Shown here: in pieces, positions 17,079 to 26,354 of the stretch
Layout: each line of letters opens with the position of its first letter
Numbering within the stretch: the first letter of the stretch is position 1
Assembly: GCF_003031675.1 (NCBI RefSeq)
Contig: NZ_PYWX01000029.1
Span: 124,001-188,000, forward strand
Source: Pseudomonas palleroniana
GTDB lineage: Bacteria; Pseudomonadota; Gammaproteobacteria; Pseudomonadales; Pseudomonadaceae
Direction of reading: 5' to 3'
DNA length: 64,000 bases
Program-made: the position numbers and the translations under genes
The notes under the pieces: model-generated
Databases searched by the model: none
The model's input: the letters and a program-made list of their open reading frames with translations, nothing else
Told to the model about the DNA's origin: nothing

Positions 17079-17122
17079 AGGGCAGGACTCTTGTTATTGG
17101 CAGACGCCAGGGATGTAGCAAG

Positions 17123-17141
17123 CTTGTAGTTATACTACAAG
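17123..17141. promoter_or_regulatory. HexR-type operator
   Basis: CTTGTAGTTATACTACAAG: perfect 8-base arms (CTTGTAGT / ACTACAAG) around TAT. The inner 15 bases fit the TGTARTnnnAYTACA pattern reported for HexR sites across gammaproteobacteria. It lies upstream of the HexR/RpiR gene in its promoter region. Confidence 0.75.
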
Positions 17142-17232
17142 AATTGTCGTTTTGCCCGTCCGATGCATCACTAAATCGCCCTGCTGCCCTTTGAATCAAA
17201 GGGCAGCTACTTTGGTAGCCATAAAGGCGCTC

Positions 17233-20115
17233 TCACGGTCGCCAAGGAGAATCTGCATTTTTCCGTAACAATTGCGCCAGCCCCTGCGCCTGCATCGGCC
17301 GACTGATCAGGTAGCCCTGCACTTCATCGCAACGCTCCGCGCGCAGGAAATCAAGCTGCTGCTGGTCTTCCACACCCTCCGCCACCACTTTGAGCGACAG
17401 CCCGTGCGCCATGGCGATGATTGCACGGGTAATCGCGGCGTCTTCACGACCTTGGCCAAGGCCACGGATGAATGCCTGGTCGATCTTCACGTAGTCCACC
17501 GGGATACGCTTGAGGTAGCTGAGGGACGAATAACCGGTACCGAAGTCATCGATCGCCAGTTTCACCCCCAAGTCACGCAGTTGCTGGAAGGTCGCGATGA
17601 TGTGCTCGACGCTGTCGAGCAGCTGGCTTTCGGTCAGTTCCAGCTCGAGGTATTGCGGGTCCAGGCCGGTTTCTTCCAGCACTTGGCGCACCAGGCTGAC
17701 CAGCTTGCCATGGCGCAACTGGTGCACCGACAGGTTCACCGACACCCGGATCGGCGCCAGGCCCTGGCGCTGCCACTCACACGCTTGCCAGCACGCCTGG
17801 CGCAGCACGAATTCGCCCAGTGGCGCGATCAAACCCGTCTCTTCAGCCAAACCGATAAAGTCCCCCGGCGGCACCATGCCCCACTGCGGATGCTCCCAGC
17901 GCACCAGTGCTTCGGCGGCGTTCAGGGTGCCAGTGGCCAGGCACAGTTTCGGTTGGTAGAACACCGTGAGTTGACGCTCGTCGATGGCTTTGCGCAGCTG
18001 GTTTTCCAGCTGCAATCGCTCCAGGGTGCTGGCTTGCAGGCTGTCTGTATAGAACTGGAAGTTATTGCCGCCCAAGTGTTTGGCATGCTGCATGGCCATG
18101 TTCGATTGACTGACCAATGCGGAAATTTCCCGCGCGTTATCCGGCAACAGGCTGACGCCCATCGAGGCACTGACCACCAGCTCGTGCCCCTCCACCGTCA
18201 CCGGCACCCGCAGCTTGGCCAGCAGACGCGTGGCCACCCGCGCCAGGCTCGACAGGTTGCCGTAGGCATCGAACAGCACTGCAAACTCGTCGCCGGACAG
18301 CCGCGCAATGGTATCGGCCTCGGGCAATGCGTTGATCAAGCGGCGTGCCATTTTTTGCAGCAATTGGTCGGCGACTTCATGGCCCAGGCTGTCGTTAAGC
18401 AGCTTGAAGCGATCCAGATTGATATGCAGCAGCGCCAGGCTGCGCCCGCCCTGGCGCACCCGCGCATGGGCCTCACGCAGGCGTTCGCGGAACAGCGAGC
18501 GGTTGGCCAGGCCGGTCAATTCATCGTAATGGGTGAGGTAGCGCATGCGCTCCTCAGATTCGCGGCGCGCCGACAAATCGGCGAAAAAGCCCACGATATG
18601 ACTGACTTTTCCACGCACATCACGTACGACATTCAGCTGTAGCCACTGCGGATACAGCTCGCCGTTCTTGCGCGTTTCCACCAGTTCACCTTGCCAGGTG
18701 CCGTGGCTGAGCAGGGCCTGGCGGATCACCGGGAAGTGACGGCGCGCATCGCGGCTGCTGGGTAATTCCACAACGTTACGGCCAATCATGTCGTCGATTT
18801 CGAAGCCGGTGACACGGCTGAACGCCTGGTTCACGGCGATCAAGACATAATCCGGGTCGAGAATCACAATGCCTTCGCTGGCGGCCTCGAATACCGTTGA
18901 AGCCAGGCGCTGCTGCTCTTCAAGCGCCTTGCCGGCAGTGATATCACGACGAGTGCCGAGCATGCGCGTTACCCGTCCGCTGGGCGCCCACTCCACCGCA
19001 CGACCCCGGTCTTCGATCCACACCCAATGGCCGTCGCCGTGACGCACGCGATATTCCACCTGATAGTCCTCGCTGCGGCCTTTCAGGTGTTCGACCAAGG
19101 CACGCTTGAGCAGCGGCAGATCCTCGGGGTGCAGGCGCGGCTTCAGATGGCTGAGCATCGCCGTGACGTACTCCGGCTCCAGCCCGAACAGCTCTTTGAG
19201 CTGGGTGTGATGGACTTCGTCGGTTTGCAGGTTCCAGTCCCAGAGGCCCAGCTCGCTGGCCTGCAAGGCCATGGCCAGGCGCGCTTCGCTCTTGTCCAGG
19301 GCAAGGCTGGCGGCGTCCAGCTCTTGGCTGCGTTGTGCCACGCGGTCTTGCAGGCCGGCCTGGGCGTCGCGCAATTCCTGTTCAACCTGACGGCGCTGTT
19401 CGACTTCGCGTACCAGTTCCTGATTCAACTGTTCACTGCGTTGCTGTGCCTGCTGCAGATGCTCGATCAGGGCCTGGTTCTGGAAGCGTCGCAGCAACCC
19501 GCGCTGGATCAGGCGGTTGACCTGCCAGGCGACCAGGCTCAAGGACGCCAGCAGGATCAGGCCCAGCACACCCCAGCCTTGCTGCTGCGGGCCACCGCTC
19601 CAGAACAGATAAAGGATGGTCGGCACCAGACACGGCATGGCAAACGACAGAAACGCCGGCAGGCTCACGGCATAGGCCACGCTGGCCGACAACGCTGCGG
19701 CCCCCAGCAGCCCGAACACCCAGGCCTGTTGTATAAAGCTGTCTGCCGGCACCAGCGCAATGGCGGCGATGGCCAGGGTCAAGCCGCTGACTGTAGAGCC
19801 GAGCATGAACATGCGCTGCCAGATCGGCTGGGCCTGGCGGCTGGGCATGGCTGACTCGAAGGCCGCCACCTGAATGACGCGCATCGCCACCAGGGCCAGC
19901 AACCAGACCAGCCAGATGCTGTCCAGCACGTACAGCTTGGGGCTCCACAACAGCCAGGCACAGACCAGGCCGTTGACCAGCATTAATAAGGTGGGCAGCA
20001 GCGAGCCCTGATACAGCAGACGCGTGCGCTCTACCGCCATCTCGGTTGCATAGTCTTTACGGATGACCTGTGCGGGCGCCGCCGAGGTGCCAGGCAGGTC
20101 GGTGCTGAGGGTCAT
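17233..20115 (-). CDS. membrane PAS-GGDEF-EAL c-di-GMP signalling protein
   Basis: 960 aa from ATG 20115; the frame runs back to 20379 but without family-like sequence. About six membrane segments occupy residues 35-190, then a coiled coil (QQAQQRSEQLNQELVREVEQ), two PAS/PAC domains (roughly 270-525), a GGDEF domain and an EAL domain. The GGDEF signature reads SGDEF (RLSGDEFAVLF), a substitution seen in both active and inactive enzymes. The EAL part is intact: EALVRWEHP, NLSVHQ and DDFGTGYSSLSYLKRIP, so phosphodiesterase activity is likely. It sits upstream of and divergent from uvrD, an arrangement known in P. aeruginosa. The sensed signal is unknown. Confidence 0.9.
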   Translation of the reverse strand: MTLSTDLPGTSAAPAQVIRKDYATEMAVERTRLLYQGSLLPTLLMLVNGLVCAWLLWSPKLYVLDSIWLVWLLALVAMRVIQVAAFESAMPSRQAQPIWQRMFMLGSTVSGLTLAIAAIALVPADSFIQQAWVFGLLGAAALSASVAYAVSLPAFLSFAMPCLVPTILYLFWSGGPQQQGWGVLGLILLASLSLVAWQVNRLIQRGLLRRFQNQALIEHLQQAQQRSEQLNQELVREVEQRRQVEQELRDAQAGLQDRVAQRSQELDAASLALDKSEARLAMALQASELGLWDWNLQTDEVHHTQLKELFGLEPEYVTAMLSHLKPRLHPEDLPLLKRALVEHLKGRSEDYQVEYRVRHGDGHWVWIEDRGRAVEWAPSGRVTRMLGTRRDITAGKALEEQQRLASTVFEAASEGIVILDPDYVLIAVNQAFSRVTGFEIDDMIGRNVVELPSSRDARRHFPVIRQALLSHGTWQGELVETRKNGELYPQWLQLNVVRDVRGKVSHIVGFFADLSARRESEERMRYLTHYDELTGLANRSLFRERLREAHARVRQGGRSLALLHINLDRFKLLNDSLGHEVADQLLQKMARRLINALPEADTIARLSGDEFAVLFDAYGNLSSLARVATRLLAKLRVPVTVEGHELVVSASMGVSLLPDNAREISALVSQSNMAMQHAKHLGGNNFQFYTDSLQASTLERLQLENQLRKAIDERQLTVFYQPKLCLATGTLNAAEALVRWEHPQWGMVPPGDFIGLAEETGLIAPLGEFVLRQACWQACEWQRQGLAPIRVSVNLSVHQLRHGKLVSLVRQVLEETGLDPQYLELELTESQLLDSVEHIIATFQQLRDLGVKLAIDDFGTGYSSLSYLKRIPVDYVKIDQAFIRGLGQGREDAAITRAIIAMAHGLSLKVVAEGVEDQQQLDFLRAERCDEVQGYLISRPMQAQGLAQLLRKNADSPWRP

Positions 20116-20393
20116 AGGCAGTGTTCTTGTAATGGTGAGCCCGAAACGTCGACGGAGCATACACAAGCAAACGCGTGGGCCAAACTGCTCCATGTCATAA
20201 AAGCCGCTCGATGTTTGTGTGCAAAGATCGCGGCCGCACAGCTTGAGCGAGACGCTGCGCGGGTTGCGGCCCATGACCAACCGGTCATCACCAGCGGCGC
20301 AATGACAGCCGGTCGTCGCCGCGCCTGACACATTGCATCGACCACCCGGCATTGGGATTTGCCCGTCTCCCCCCAGCACCCTAGAATGCGCCG

Positions 20394-22577
20394 ATGCGCG
20401 ATGATCTCTCTCTTTTGCTGAACTCCCTCAACGATGCCCAACGCCAGGCCGTAGCGGCCCCCGTTGGCCGTCAGTTGGTCCTGGCCGGTGCTGGCTCCGG
20501 TAAAACCCGAGTGCTGGTGCACCGTATCGCCTGGTTGATCCAGGTCGAGAACGCGTCCCCGCATTCCATCCTGTCGGTGACGTTCACCAACAAGGCCGCT
20601 GCCGAAATGCGCCATCGCATCGAGCAGTTGATGGGCATCAGCCCGGCCGGCATGTGGGTGGGCACGTTCCACGGCCTGGCGCACCGCCTGTTGCGGGCAC
20701 ATTGGCAGGAAGCAGGCCTGAGCCAGACCTTCCAGATCCTCGACAGTGACGACCAGCAACGCCTGGTCAAGCGGGTGATCCGTGAACTGGGCCTCGATGA
20801 ACAGCGTTGGCCGGCGCGACAGGCGCAATGGTTCATCAACGGGCAGAAAGACGAGGGCTTGCGCCCGCAACATATCCAGGCCAGCGGCGATTTGTTCCTG
20901 GCCACCATGCGCAGTATCTATGAAGCCTACGAGGCGGCCTGCGTGCGCGCCGGTGTCATCGACTTCTCCGAACTGCTGCTGCGCGCCCTTGACCTGTGGC
21001 GTGACAACCCAGGCTTGCTGGCCCATTACCAGAAACGCTTCCGCCACATCCTGGTGGACGAGTTCCAGGACACCAACGCCGTGCAGTACGCGTGGTTGCG
21101 CCTGCTGGCCAAAGGTGGCGACAGCCTGATGGTGGTCGGTGACGACGACCAGTCGATCTACGGCTGGCGTGGCGCGAAAATCGAGAATATCTACCAGTAT
21201 TCCGAAGACTTCCCGGACGCGGTCACCATCCGCCTGGAGCAGAACTACCGCTCCACCGCCGGTATCCTCAAGGCCGCCAACGCCTTGATCGCCAACAACA
21301 CCGGGCGCCTGGGCAAAGAGCTGTGGACCGATGGAGGCGAAGGCGAGGCGATCAACCTGTACGCCGCGTTCAACGAGCACGATGAGGCCCGCTACGTGGT
21401 GGAAACCATCGAAAGCGCGCTGAAAACCGGCCTGGCACGCAGCGATATCGCGATTCTGTATCGCTCCAACGCCCAATCGCGGGTACTCGAAGAAGCCTTG
21501 CTGCGCGAGCGTATCCCGTACCGCATCTATGGTGGCCAGCGCTTCTTCGAGCGCGCGGAAATCAAGAATGCCATGGCCTACCTGCGCCTGCTGGAAGGTC
21601 GTGGCAACGATGCGGCGCTGGAGCGGGTGATCAATATCCCGGCCCGTGGCATCGGCGAAAAAACCGTCGAAGCGATTCGCGACCATGCGCGCCATGCCGA
21701 TGTGTCGATGTGGGAATCCATGCGCCTGCTGATCGCCAATAAAGGCCTCACCGGCCGCGCCGCCAGCGCGTTGGGCGTGTTTGTCGAGCTGATCGAGAAC
21801 CTGGCCGCCAAGTGTGCCGACATGCCGCTGCACTTGATGACCCAGACCGTGATCGAACAATCCGGGCTGATCGCCTATCACGAAGCGGAGAAAGGCGAGA
21901 AAGGCCAGGCTCGGGTAGAAAACCTTGAGGAACTGGTCAGCGCCGCCCGCGCCTTCGAAAACACCGAGGAAGACGAAGAGCTGACGCCGCTCGCCGCTTT
22001 CCTTGGGCATGCTTCGCTGGAGGCCGGCGATACCCAGGCCGATGAGCATGAAGACAGTATCCAGTTGATGACCTTGCACAGCGCCAAGGGCCTGGAGTTC
22101 CCCTATGTGTTCCTGGTGGGCATGGAAGAAGGCCTGTTCCCGCACAAAATGAGCCTGGAAGAGCCCGGTCGCCTTGAGGAAGAACGCCGGCTGGCCTACG
22201 TGGGCATCACTCGCGCGATGCAGAACCTGGTGATGACCTACGCCGAGACTCGACGCCTCTACGGTAGCGAGACCTACAACAAGGTGTCGCGCTTCGTACG
22301 TGAAGTGCCCAAAGGCCTGGTTCAGGAAGTGCGCCTGTCCAACAGCGTCAGCCGCCCGTTCGGCGGCGGCCAGCAGCAGAACTCCAGCAGCATGTTTGCC
22401 GGTTCGGACATTCCGGAAACACCATTCAGCCTTGGCCAGCAGGTCAGGCACGCGATCTTTGGCGAAGGCGTGATCCTCAACTTCGAAGGCGCCGGCGCCC
22501 AGGCACGGGTACAGGTGAATTTCGCCGAAGGCAGCAAGTGGCTGATGATGGGTTACGCGAAGCTCGAAGCCGTCTGA
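20394..22577 (+). CDS. uvrD: DNA helicase II
   Basis: 727 aa, the normal length. Superfamily 1A helicase motifs are present in order: Q-motif LNDAQRQAV, Walker A LAGAGSGKTRVL (about 25-36), Ia SVTFTNKAAAEMR, II VDEFQDTN, III GDDDQSIYGWRGA, IV EQNYRSTAGIL, V MTLHSAKGLEFPYVFLVGME and VI AYVGITRAMQNL. The C-terminal GEGVILNFEGAG segment is the UvrD Tudor-like tail. It unwinds DNA 3'-5' in nucleotide-excision and mismatch repair. Single gene; a large palindromic repeat follows its stop. Confidence 0.97.
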   Translation: MRDDLSLLLNSLNDAQRQAVAAPVGRQLVLAGAGSGKTRVLVHRIAWLIQVENASPHSILSVTFTNKAAAEMRHRIEQLMGISPAGMWVGTFHGLAHRLLRAHWQEAGLSQTFQILDSDDQQRLVKRVIRELGLDEQRWPARQAQWFINGQKDEGLRPQHIQASGDLFLATMRSIYEAYEAACVRAGVIDFSELLLRALDLWRDNPGLLAHYQKRFRHILVDEFQDTNAVQYAWLRLLAKGGDSLMVVGDDDQSIYGWRGAKIENIYQYSEDFPDAVTIRLEQNYRSTAGILKAANALIANNTGRLGKELWTDGGEGEAINLYAAFNEHDEARYVVETIESALKTGLARSDIAILYRSNAQSRVLEEALLRERIPYRIYGGQRFFERAEIKNAMAYLRLLEGRGNDAALERVINIPARGIGEKTVEAIRDHARHADVSMWESMRLLIANKGLTGRAASALGVFVELIENLAAKCADMPLHLMTQTVIEQSGLIAYHEAEKGEKGQARVENLEELVSAARAFENTEEDEELTPLAAFLGHASLEAGDTQADEHEDSIQLMTLHSAKGLEFPYVFLVGMEEGLFPHKMSLEEPGRLEEERRLAYVGITRAMQNLVMTYAETRRLYGSETYNKVSRFVREVPKGLVQEVRLSNSVSRPFGGGQQQNSSSMFAGSDIPETPFSLGQQVRHAIFGEGVILNFEGAGAQARVQVNFAEGSKWLMMGYAKLEAV

Positions 22578-22687
22578 TCGTTCCCACGCTCTGCGTGGGA
22601 ATGCAGCCCTGACGCTCTGCGTCCGCCGTTCAGGTCGTGACGCGGAGCGTCACATGAGGCATTCCCACGCGGAGCGTGGGAACGATC
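22576..22687. repeat. composite palindromic intergenic repeat after uvrD
   Basis: Left arm at about 22576-22604 (GATCGTTCCCACGCTCTGCG onward) and right arm at about 22659-22687 are near-perfect inverted copies with one mismatch. Each arm is itself a small hairpin (TTCCCACGC...GCGTGGGAA). Inside is a second inverted pair, GACGCTCTGCGTC and GACGCGGAGCGTC. This is a nested, BIME-like Pseudomonas repeat in the 289-base gap before the next gene and may also stop uvrD transcripts. Confidence 0.88.
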
Positions 22688-22866
22688 GGTGTGAGGAGTC
22701 CTGGCCCTCCCTTGTTTTTCGGCGTTGCGGGCCAATATCTGTAACTAGTCCTACAGACCCTTCGGAATCGGTCTTACGCAAAAGCCCGAAACATTATGTC
22801 GCTAGCCACTGTCACGACACCTGTGCAACATGGCGCGCGTGCAATCCACAAATGGGAATTCCCTTT

Positions 22867-23739
22867 ATGAAACGTTTTCTTAGCATCGCCATGGCGTTGT
22901 GCATCGGCCTGACGATGAGCCTCGACGCCAACGCCAAACGCTTCGGTGGCGGCAAAAGCATGGGCTCGGCACCGACTCACCAGACCAGCCAGATGGCTCC
23001 GTCCGCCGGCGGCATGGGCGGCGCTGCCGCAACCGCTGGTGCAGCCGGTGCCGCGGGCGCTGCTGCCAAGGCCGGCGGTGCTTCGCGCTGGTTGGGCCCT
23101 CTGGCCGGTATCGCCGCCGGCGGCCTGCTCGCCTCCATGTTCATGGGTGGCGGCTTCCAGGGCATGCAGATTTTCGACATCCTGATCCTGGCGGTCATCG
23201 CCTTTGTGATCTTCCGCTTTATCGCCGCTCGTCGACGCAAGCAACAGGAGCACCTGGCTCCAGCCGGCGCGCCGATGCAGCGTGAAGTGTTCGAACAAAA
23301 ACCTGCCATGGGTTCGATCTTCGGTGGTTCGGCTGCTCCTGCGTCCGCACGCCCGGTCATCAATGCCCCCGCCTGGTTCAACGAAGAACGCTTCGTCGAA
23401 GCTGCCCGCAACCACTTCCAGTCCCTGCAGCAACACTGGGACGCCAACGAAATGGACAAGATCGCCGAGTTCGTGACCCCGCAGTTGCTGGAGTTCCTCA
23501 AGCGCGAACGCGCCGATCTGGGCGACGGCTTCCAGTCGACCTACATCGACGACCTGCGCGTCCAGCTGGACGGTGTGGATGATCGCGCCGACAAGACCAT
23601 CGCCACCCTGACCTTCAGCGGCGTGTCGAAGACCTCGCGTTTCGACCAGGGCGAAGTGTTCAGCGAAAGCTGGAACATGGAACGCGCCCAAGGCGACAAC
23701 CAGCCTTGGCTGGTCGCAGGTATTCGCCAGAACGGCTGA
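22867..23739 (+). CDS. Tim44-like domain protein, exported or membrane anchored
   Basis: 290 aa from ATG 22867 (the open frame extends back through the repeat). Residues 1-23 are a signal peptide (FLSIAMALCIGLTMSLDANA), followed by a low-complexity Gly/Ala/Ser region, a membrane segment at about 98-116 (IFDILILAVIAFVIFRFIAA), and a C-terminal Tim44-like domain (WFNEERFVEAARNHFQSLQQ, ending MERAQGDNQPWLVAGIRQ). Bacterial members are conserved but poorly understood; suggested links are to membrane protein or lipid handling. Terminator at 23767 follows directly. Confidence 0.82.
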   Translation: MKRFLSIAMALCIGLTMSLDANAKRFGGGKSMGSAPTHQTSQMAPSAGGMGGAAATAGAAGAAGAAAKAGGASRWLGPLAGIAAGGLLASMFMGGGFQGMQIFDILILAVIAFVIFRFIAARRRKQQEHLAPAGAPMQREVFEQKPAMGSIFGGSAAPASARPVINAPAWFNEERFVEAARNHFQSLQQHWDANEMDKIAEFVTPQLLEFLKRERADLGDGFQSTYIDDLRVQLDGVDDRADKTIATLTFSGVSKTSRFDQGEVFSESWNMERAQGDNQPWLVAGIRQNG

Positions 23740-23766
23740 TAACTGCGCGCTTGAGCACTTGGTAAT

Positions 23767-23793
23767 AAAACCCCGGACCTGTTCCGGGGTTTT
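23767..23793 (+). terminator. rho-independent terminator after the Tim44-like gene
   Basis: AAAACCCCGGA, five-base loop, TCCGGGGTTTT, then CTATTTC: a perfect 11-base stem ending in a T run, 27 bases past the stop codon. Confidence 0.92.
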
Positions 23794-23874
23794 CTATTTC
23801 ACGGTTGCACTTATAGCGAGCTACTGTATAAAACGCCTCTATAAACCGCGCCAACTAGCAAGAGGATCCCGGCC

Positions 23875-24282
23875 GTGGAAGAAATCATCGAACAATTGCG
23901 TGAAGCCAATGAACCGGTCCCGGTTCCTCTGGAACTGCCTGACGAAGACCTGTTGGTGGAAATCGAGGAACAGCTGTTCATCGATATCCCGTTTGTCTTC
24001 CGCGAATTCCTGCTGACCGTCAGCGACGTGGTGTACGGCAGCCTGGAACCCGTGACCGTGACTGACCCGCAATCCCATACCTACCTGCCCGACGTGGCCG
24101 CAAACGCCTGGGATGCCGGGGTTGACCGCAGCCTGATTCCGATCTGCCAGGACGGCGACGACTACTACTGCGTCGAAGAAGACGGCACCGTGGTGCTGTG
24201 GTCCGGCGAAGAAGAACTCGTCACCGAAGAAACCTGGGAGTCGGTGTGGCACTGGGCACGGGACGTGTGGCTGGAAAGCTGA
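23875..24282 (+). CDS. SUKH (SMI1/KNR4) family protein
   Basis: 135 aa starting at GTG 23875 with AGAGGA upstream. The fold signature is visible in LPDEDLLVEIEEQLFIDIPFVFREFLL (shown in part: IDIPFVFREFLLTVSD) and the acidic WSGEEELVTEETWESVWHWA tail. SUKH proteins are often immunity proteins for polymorphic toxins, but this one stands alone with no toxin gene beside it and is strongly acidic, so it may be a housekeeping or orphan member. Preceded by a terminator, convergent with the antiporter gene. Confidence 0.8.
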   Translation: MEEIIEQLREANEPVPVPLELPDEDLLVEIEEQLFIDIPFVFREFLLTVSDVVYGSLEPVTVTDPQSHTYLPDVAANAWDAGVDRSLIPICQDGDDYYCVEEDGTVVLWSGEEELVTEETWESVWHWARDVWLES

Positions 24283-24299
24283 GCCCCGTTGCCTGACCT

Positions 24300-26063
24300 C
24301 TAGTGCTCCGGCGTATCCTTGTGGTTATCCAGCGTCTCCAGCAAGGCGACCTGCATCCGCGTATGCACGCGGATGAACCACCGCCAGAGCACCGCCGCCA
24401 CCGCCGCGGTGACCACGGCGATCAATACCAGTAGCTTGTTGGTCGGCAGGATACTGGCCGACAAGGCTGCCAACAGCAGGAAGATCACCAGCAACGACAG
24501 GATCGGGATCAGTTCGGCGATCACCCGTCGTACACGCTGGGTATGCCGCCCGGCCATCTCCGGTTTCACGCTCATCTCTGCCAGTAACATCGACAGCGCC
24601 TTGAGCTTGCGATACGCCGCAATCAAAAACGGCAACGACAGCAGCAGTGCTCCCCCCCAGATCAATGCCTTTTGCCAGCTCGGATCACTGATCCAACCCT
24701 GCAGATACCCACCGATACGTACCGCAAAAAAGCTGCCGGCGAAGAAGATCGCCACCACCAGCGCCAGATTCACTCCCACCTGCAGGATGATCTTGCGGAT
24801 CATCGACGCCAGCATCGCGCCTTCCCCTTGAGGCTGAATGCTGCGCAACCATTCGCCATACATCCCGAACACCCGGCCCAGGCGCTTGGGCATCACCGCA
24901 GCAAGCTTCAACGACAGTGGGTCGGCCCCGCGAATCAAGTACGGCGTAAGCAGCGTGGTGATCGCCGACACCGCCACTGCCACCGGATACAGAAAATCGC
25001 TGGTCACCTGAAGCGTCATCCCCAGCGCCGCGATGATGAAGGAAAACTCGCCAATTTGTGACAACCCCATGCCCACCCGCAAGGAAGTGCGCCCATCATT
25101 GCCGGCGATAAAGGCGCCCATGCCGCAGGAAAGCATCTTGCCCAGCACCACGGCTACGGTGATCACCGCAATCGGCCAGGCGTACTGCAGCAGGATCTGG
25201 GGGTCGATCATCAGGCCGATGGCTACAAAGAAAATCGCGCTGAACATGTCGCGAACAGGCTCGATCAGGCGTTCGATCTTAAGCAACTGCCTGGATTCGG
25301 CCATGATCGCACCGATCAGGAACGCCCCCAGCACCATGCTGTATTCGAGCTTGACCACCAGCAGGCAAAAGCCGAAACACAGGCCCAGCACTGTGATCAG
25401 CAGCATTTCGTTGCTGTCGAACTGGGCCACGTAGGCCAGCAGGCGTGGCACCAGCAAAATGCCGATGACCAGCGCCACAATCATGAACAGTGAAAGCTTG
25501 CCCACGGTGGAGAACACCTCACCGGAACTGACTGTGCCACTGACGGCAATGCTCGACAGCAAGGCGATAATGCCGATGCCAAGAATGTCTTCGACGATCA
25601 GCACACCGAAGATCAACTGGGCGAAACGCTGGTTTTTCATCTTCAGGTCATTGAGCGCCTTGACGATGATGGTGGTCGAGGAGATCGCCAGGATCGCGCC
25701 GAGGAACAGCGAGTCCATGGTGTTCCAGTCAAACCAGCGGCCGATTTCGTAGCCAATCCAGACCATCAGGATGATCTCCAGGAAGGCTGCGATAAACGCC
25801 GTGGCGCCCACCTTGAACAGCTTGCGCAGGCTGAACTCCAGGCCCAGGCAGAACATCAGGAAGATCACCCCCAGCTCGGCAAGGGTCTTGATGGTGTCTT
25901 CGTCGTGAATCAGGCCGAACGGCGGGGTATGCGGGCCGATGATGAAGCCGGCGACGATGTAACCCAGCACCACCGGCTGCTTGAGGCGATGAAACAGGAT
26001 GGTAACAACCCCTGCCACCAGCATGATCACGGCCAGATCCTGGATAAAGCTGATGGCGTGCAT
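24300..26063 (-). CDS. CPA2 cation:proton antiporter (KefB/RosB-like)
   Basis: 587 aa from ATG 26063, which has AAGGAG 8 bases upstream; the frame reaches back 22 codons without a ribosome site. Twelve or so membrane helices form the Na_H_exchanger domain (VVLGYIVAGFIIGP, LAELGVIFLMFCLGLEFSLR, AISSTTIIVKALNDL with the transport region, GMGLSQIGEFSFIIA). After residue 400 come four more membrane segments and a short tail; there is no TrkA-N/RCK nucleotide-binding domain, unlike KefB and KefC. It probably exchanges K+ or Na+ for H+ at the inner membrane. Convergent with the SUKH gene. Confidence 0.88.
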   Translation of the reverse strand: MHAISFIQDLAVIMLVAGVVTILFHRLKQPVVLGYIVAGFIIGPHTPPFGLIHDEDTIKTLAELGVIFLMFCLGLEFSLRKLFKVGATAFIAAFLEIILMVWIGYEIGRWFDWNTMDSLFLGAILAISSTTIIVKALNDLKMKNQRFAQLIFGVLIVEDILGIGIIALLSSIAVSGTVSSGEVFSTVGKLSLFMIVALVIGILLVPRLLAYVAQFDSNEMLLITVLGLCFGFCLLVVKLEYSMVLGAFLIGAIMAESRQLLKIERLIEPVRDMFSAIFFVAIGLMIDPQILLQYAWPIAVITVAVVLGKMLSCGMGAFIAGNDGRTSLRVGMGLSQIGEFSFIIAALGMTLQVTSDFLYPVAVAVSAITTLLTPYLIRGADPLSLKLAAVMPKRLGRVFGMYGEWLRSIQPQGEGAMLASMIRKIILQVGVNLALVVAIFFAGSFFAVRIGGYLQGWISDPSWQKALIWGGALLLSLPFLIAAYRKLKALSMLLAEMSVKPEMAGRHTQRVRRVIAELIPILSLLVIFLLLAALSASILPTNKLLVLIAVVTAAVAAVLWRWFIRVHTRMQVALLETLDNHKDTPEH

Positions 26064-26354
26064 GGCGAGGGGCTCCTTGAGGGTACCGGCGCTTTTCCCA
26101 CTTCCACCCGCGCCTTTGAACTGTCGCAAAGTGCGGAGGGAAAAGTCTGCCTTGATCGTAAGAAATGCCCTGAGATGGGCTTTTGAAGGTTAACACCGCG
26201 ACTTCCGACAGAAAGCCGGTGCAATATATGGAAACAGATCGGTCCCGGCGTGACGGCAAGCCGCCCACCGGCGTCCCGTTAGGGAGAACGCTGCAAAGAT
26301 TTCAGCACCCGCAGAGGTGCCCCCCAACCGATGCCTACAACCCGTGAGTGTGCT

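Noticed and set aside
20112..22451. Minus-strand frame of 779 codons opposite uvrD
   Set aside because: uvrD has every helicase motif in order; the antisense frame is low in motif content and starts and stops at arbitrary places.
23875..24282. Immunity gene of a local toxin system
   Set aside because: The only toxin-like gene in the window is 20 kb away and on the other strand; no link is visible.
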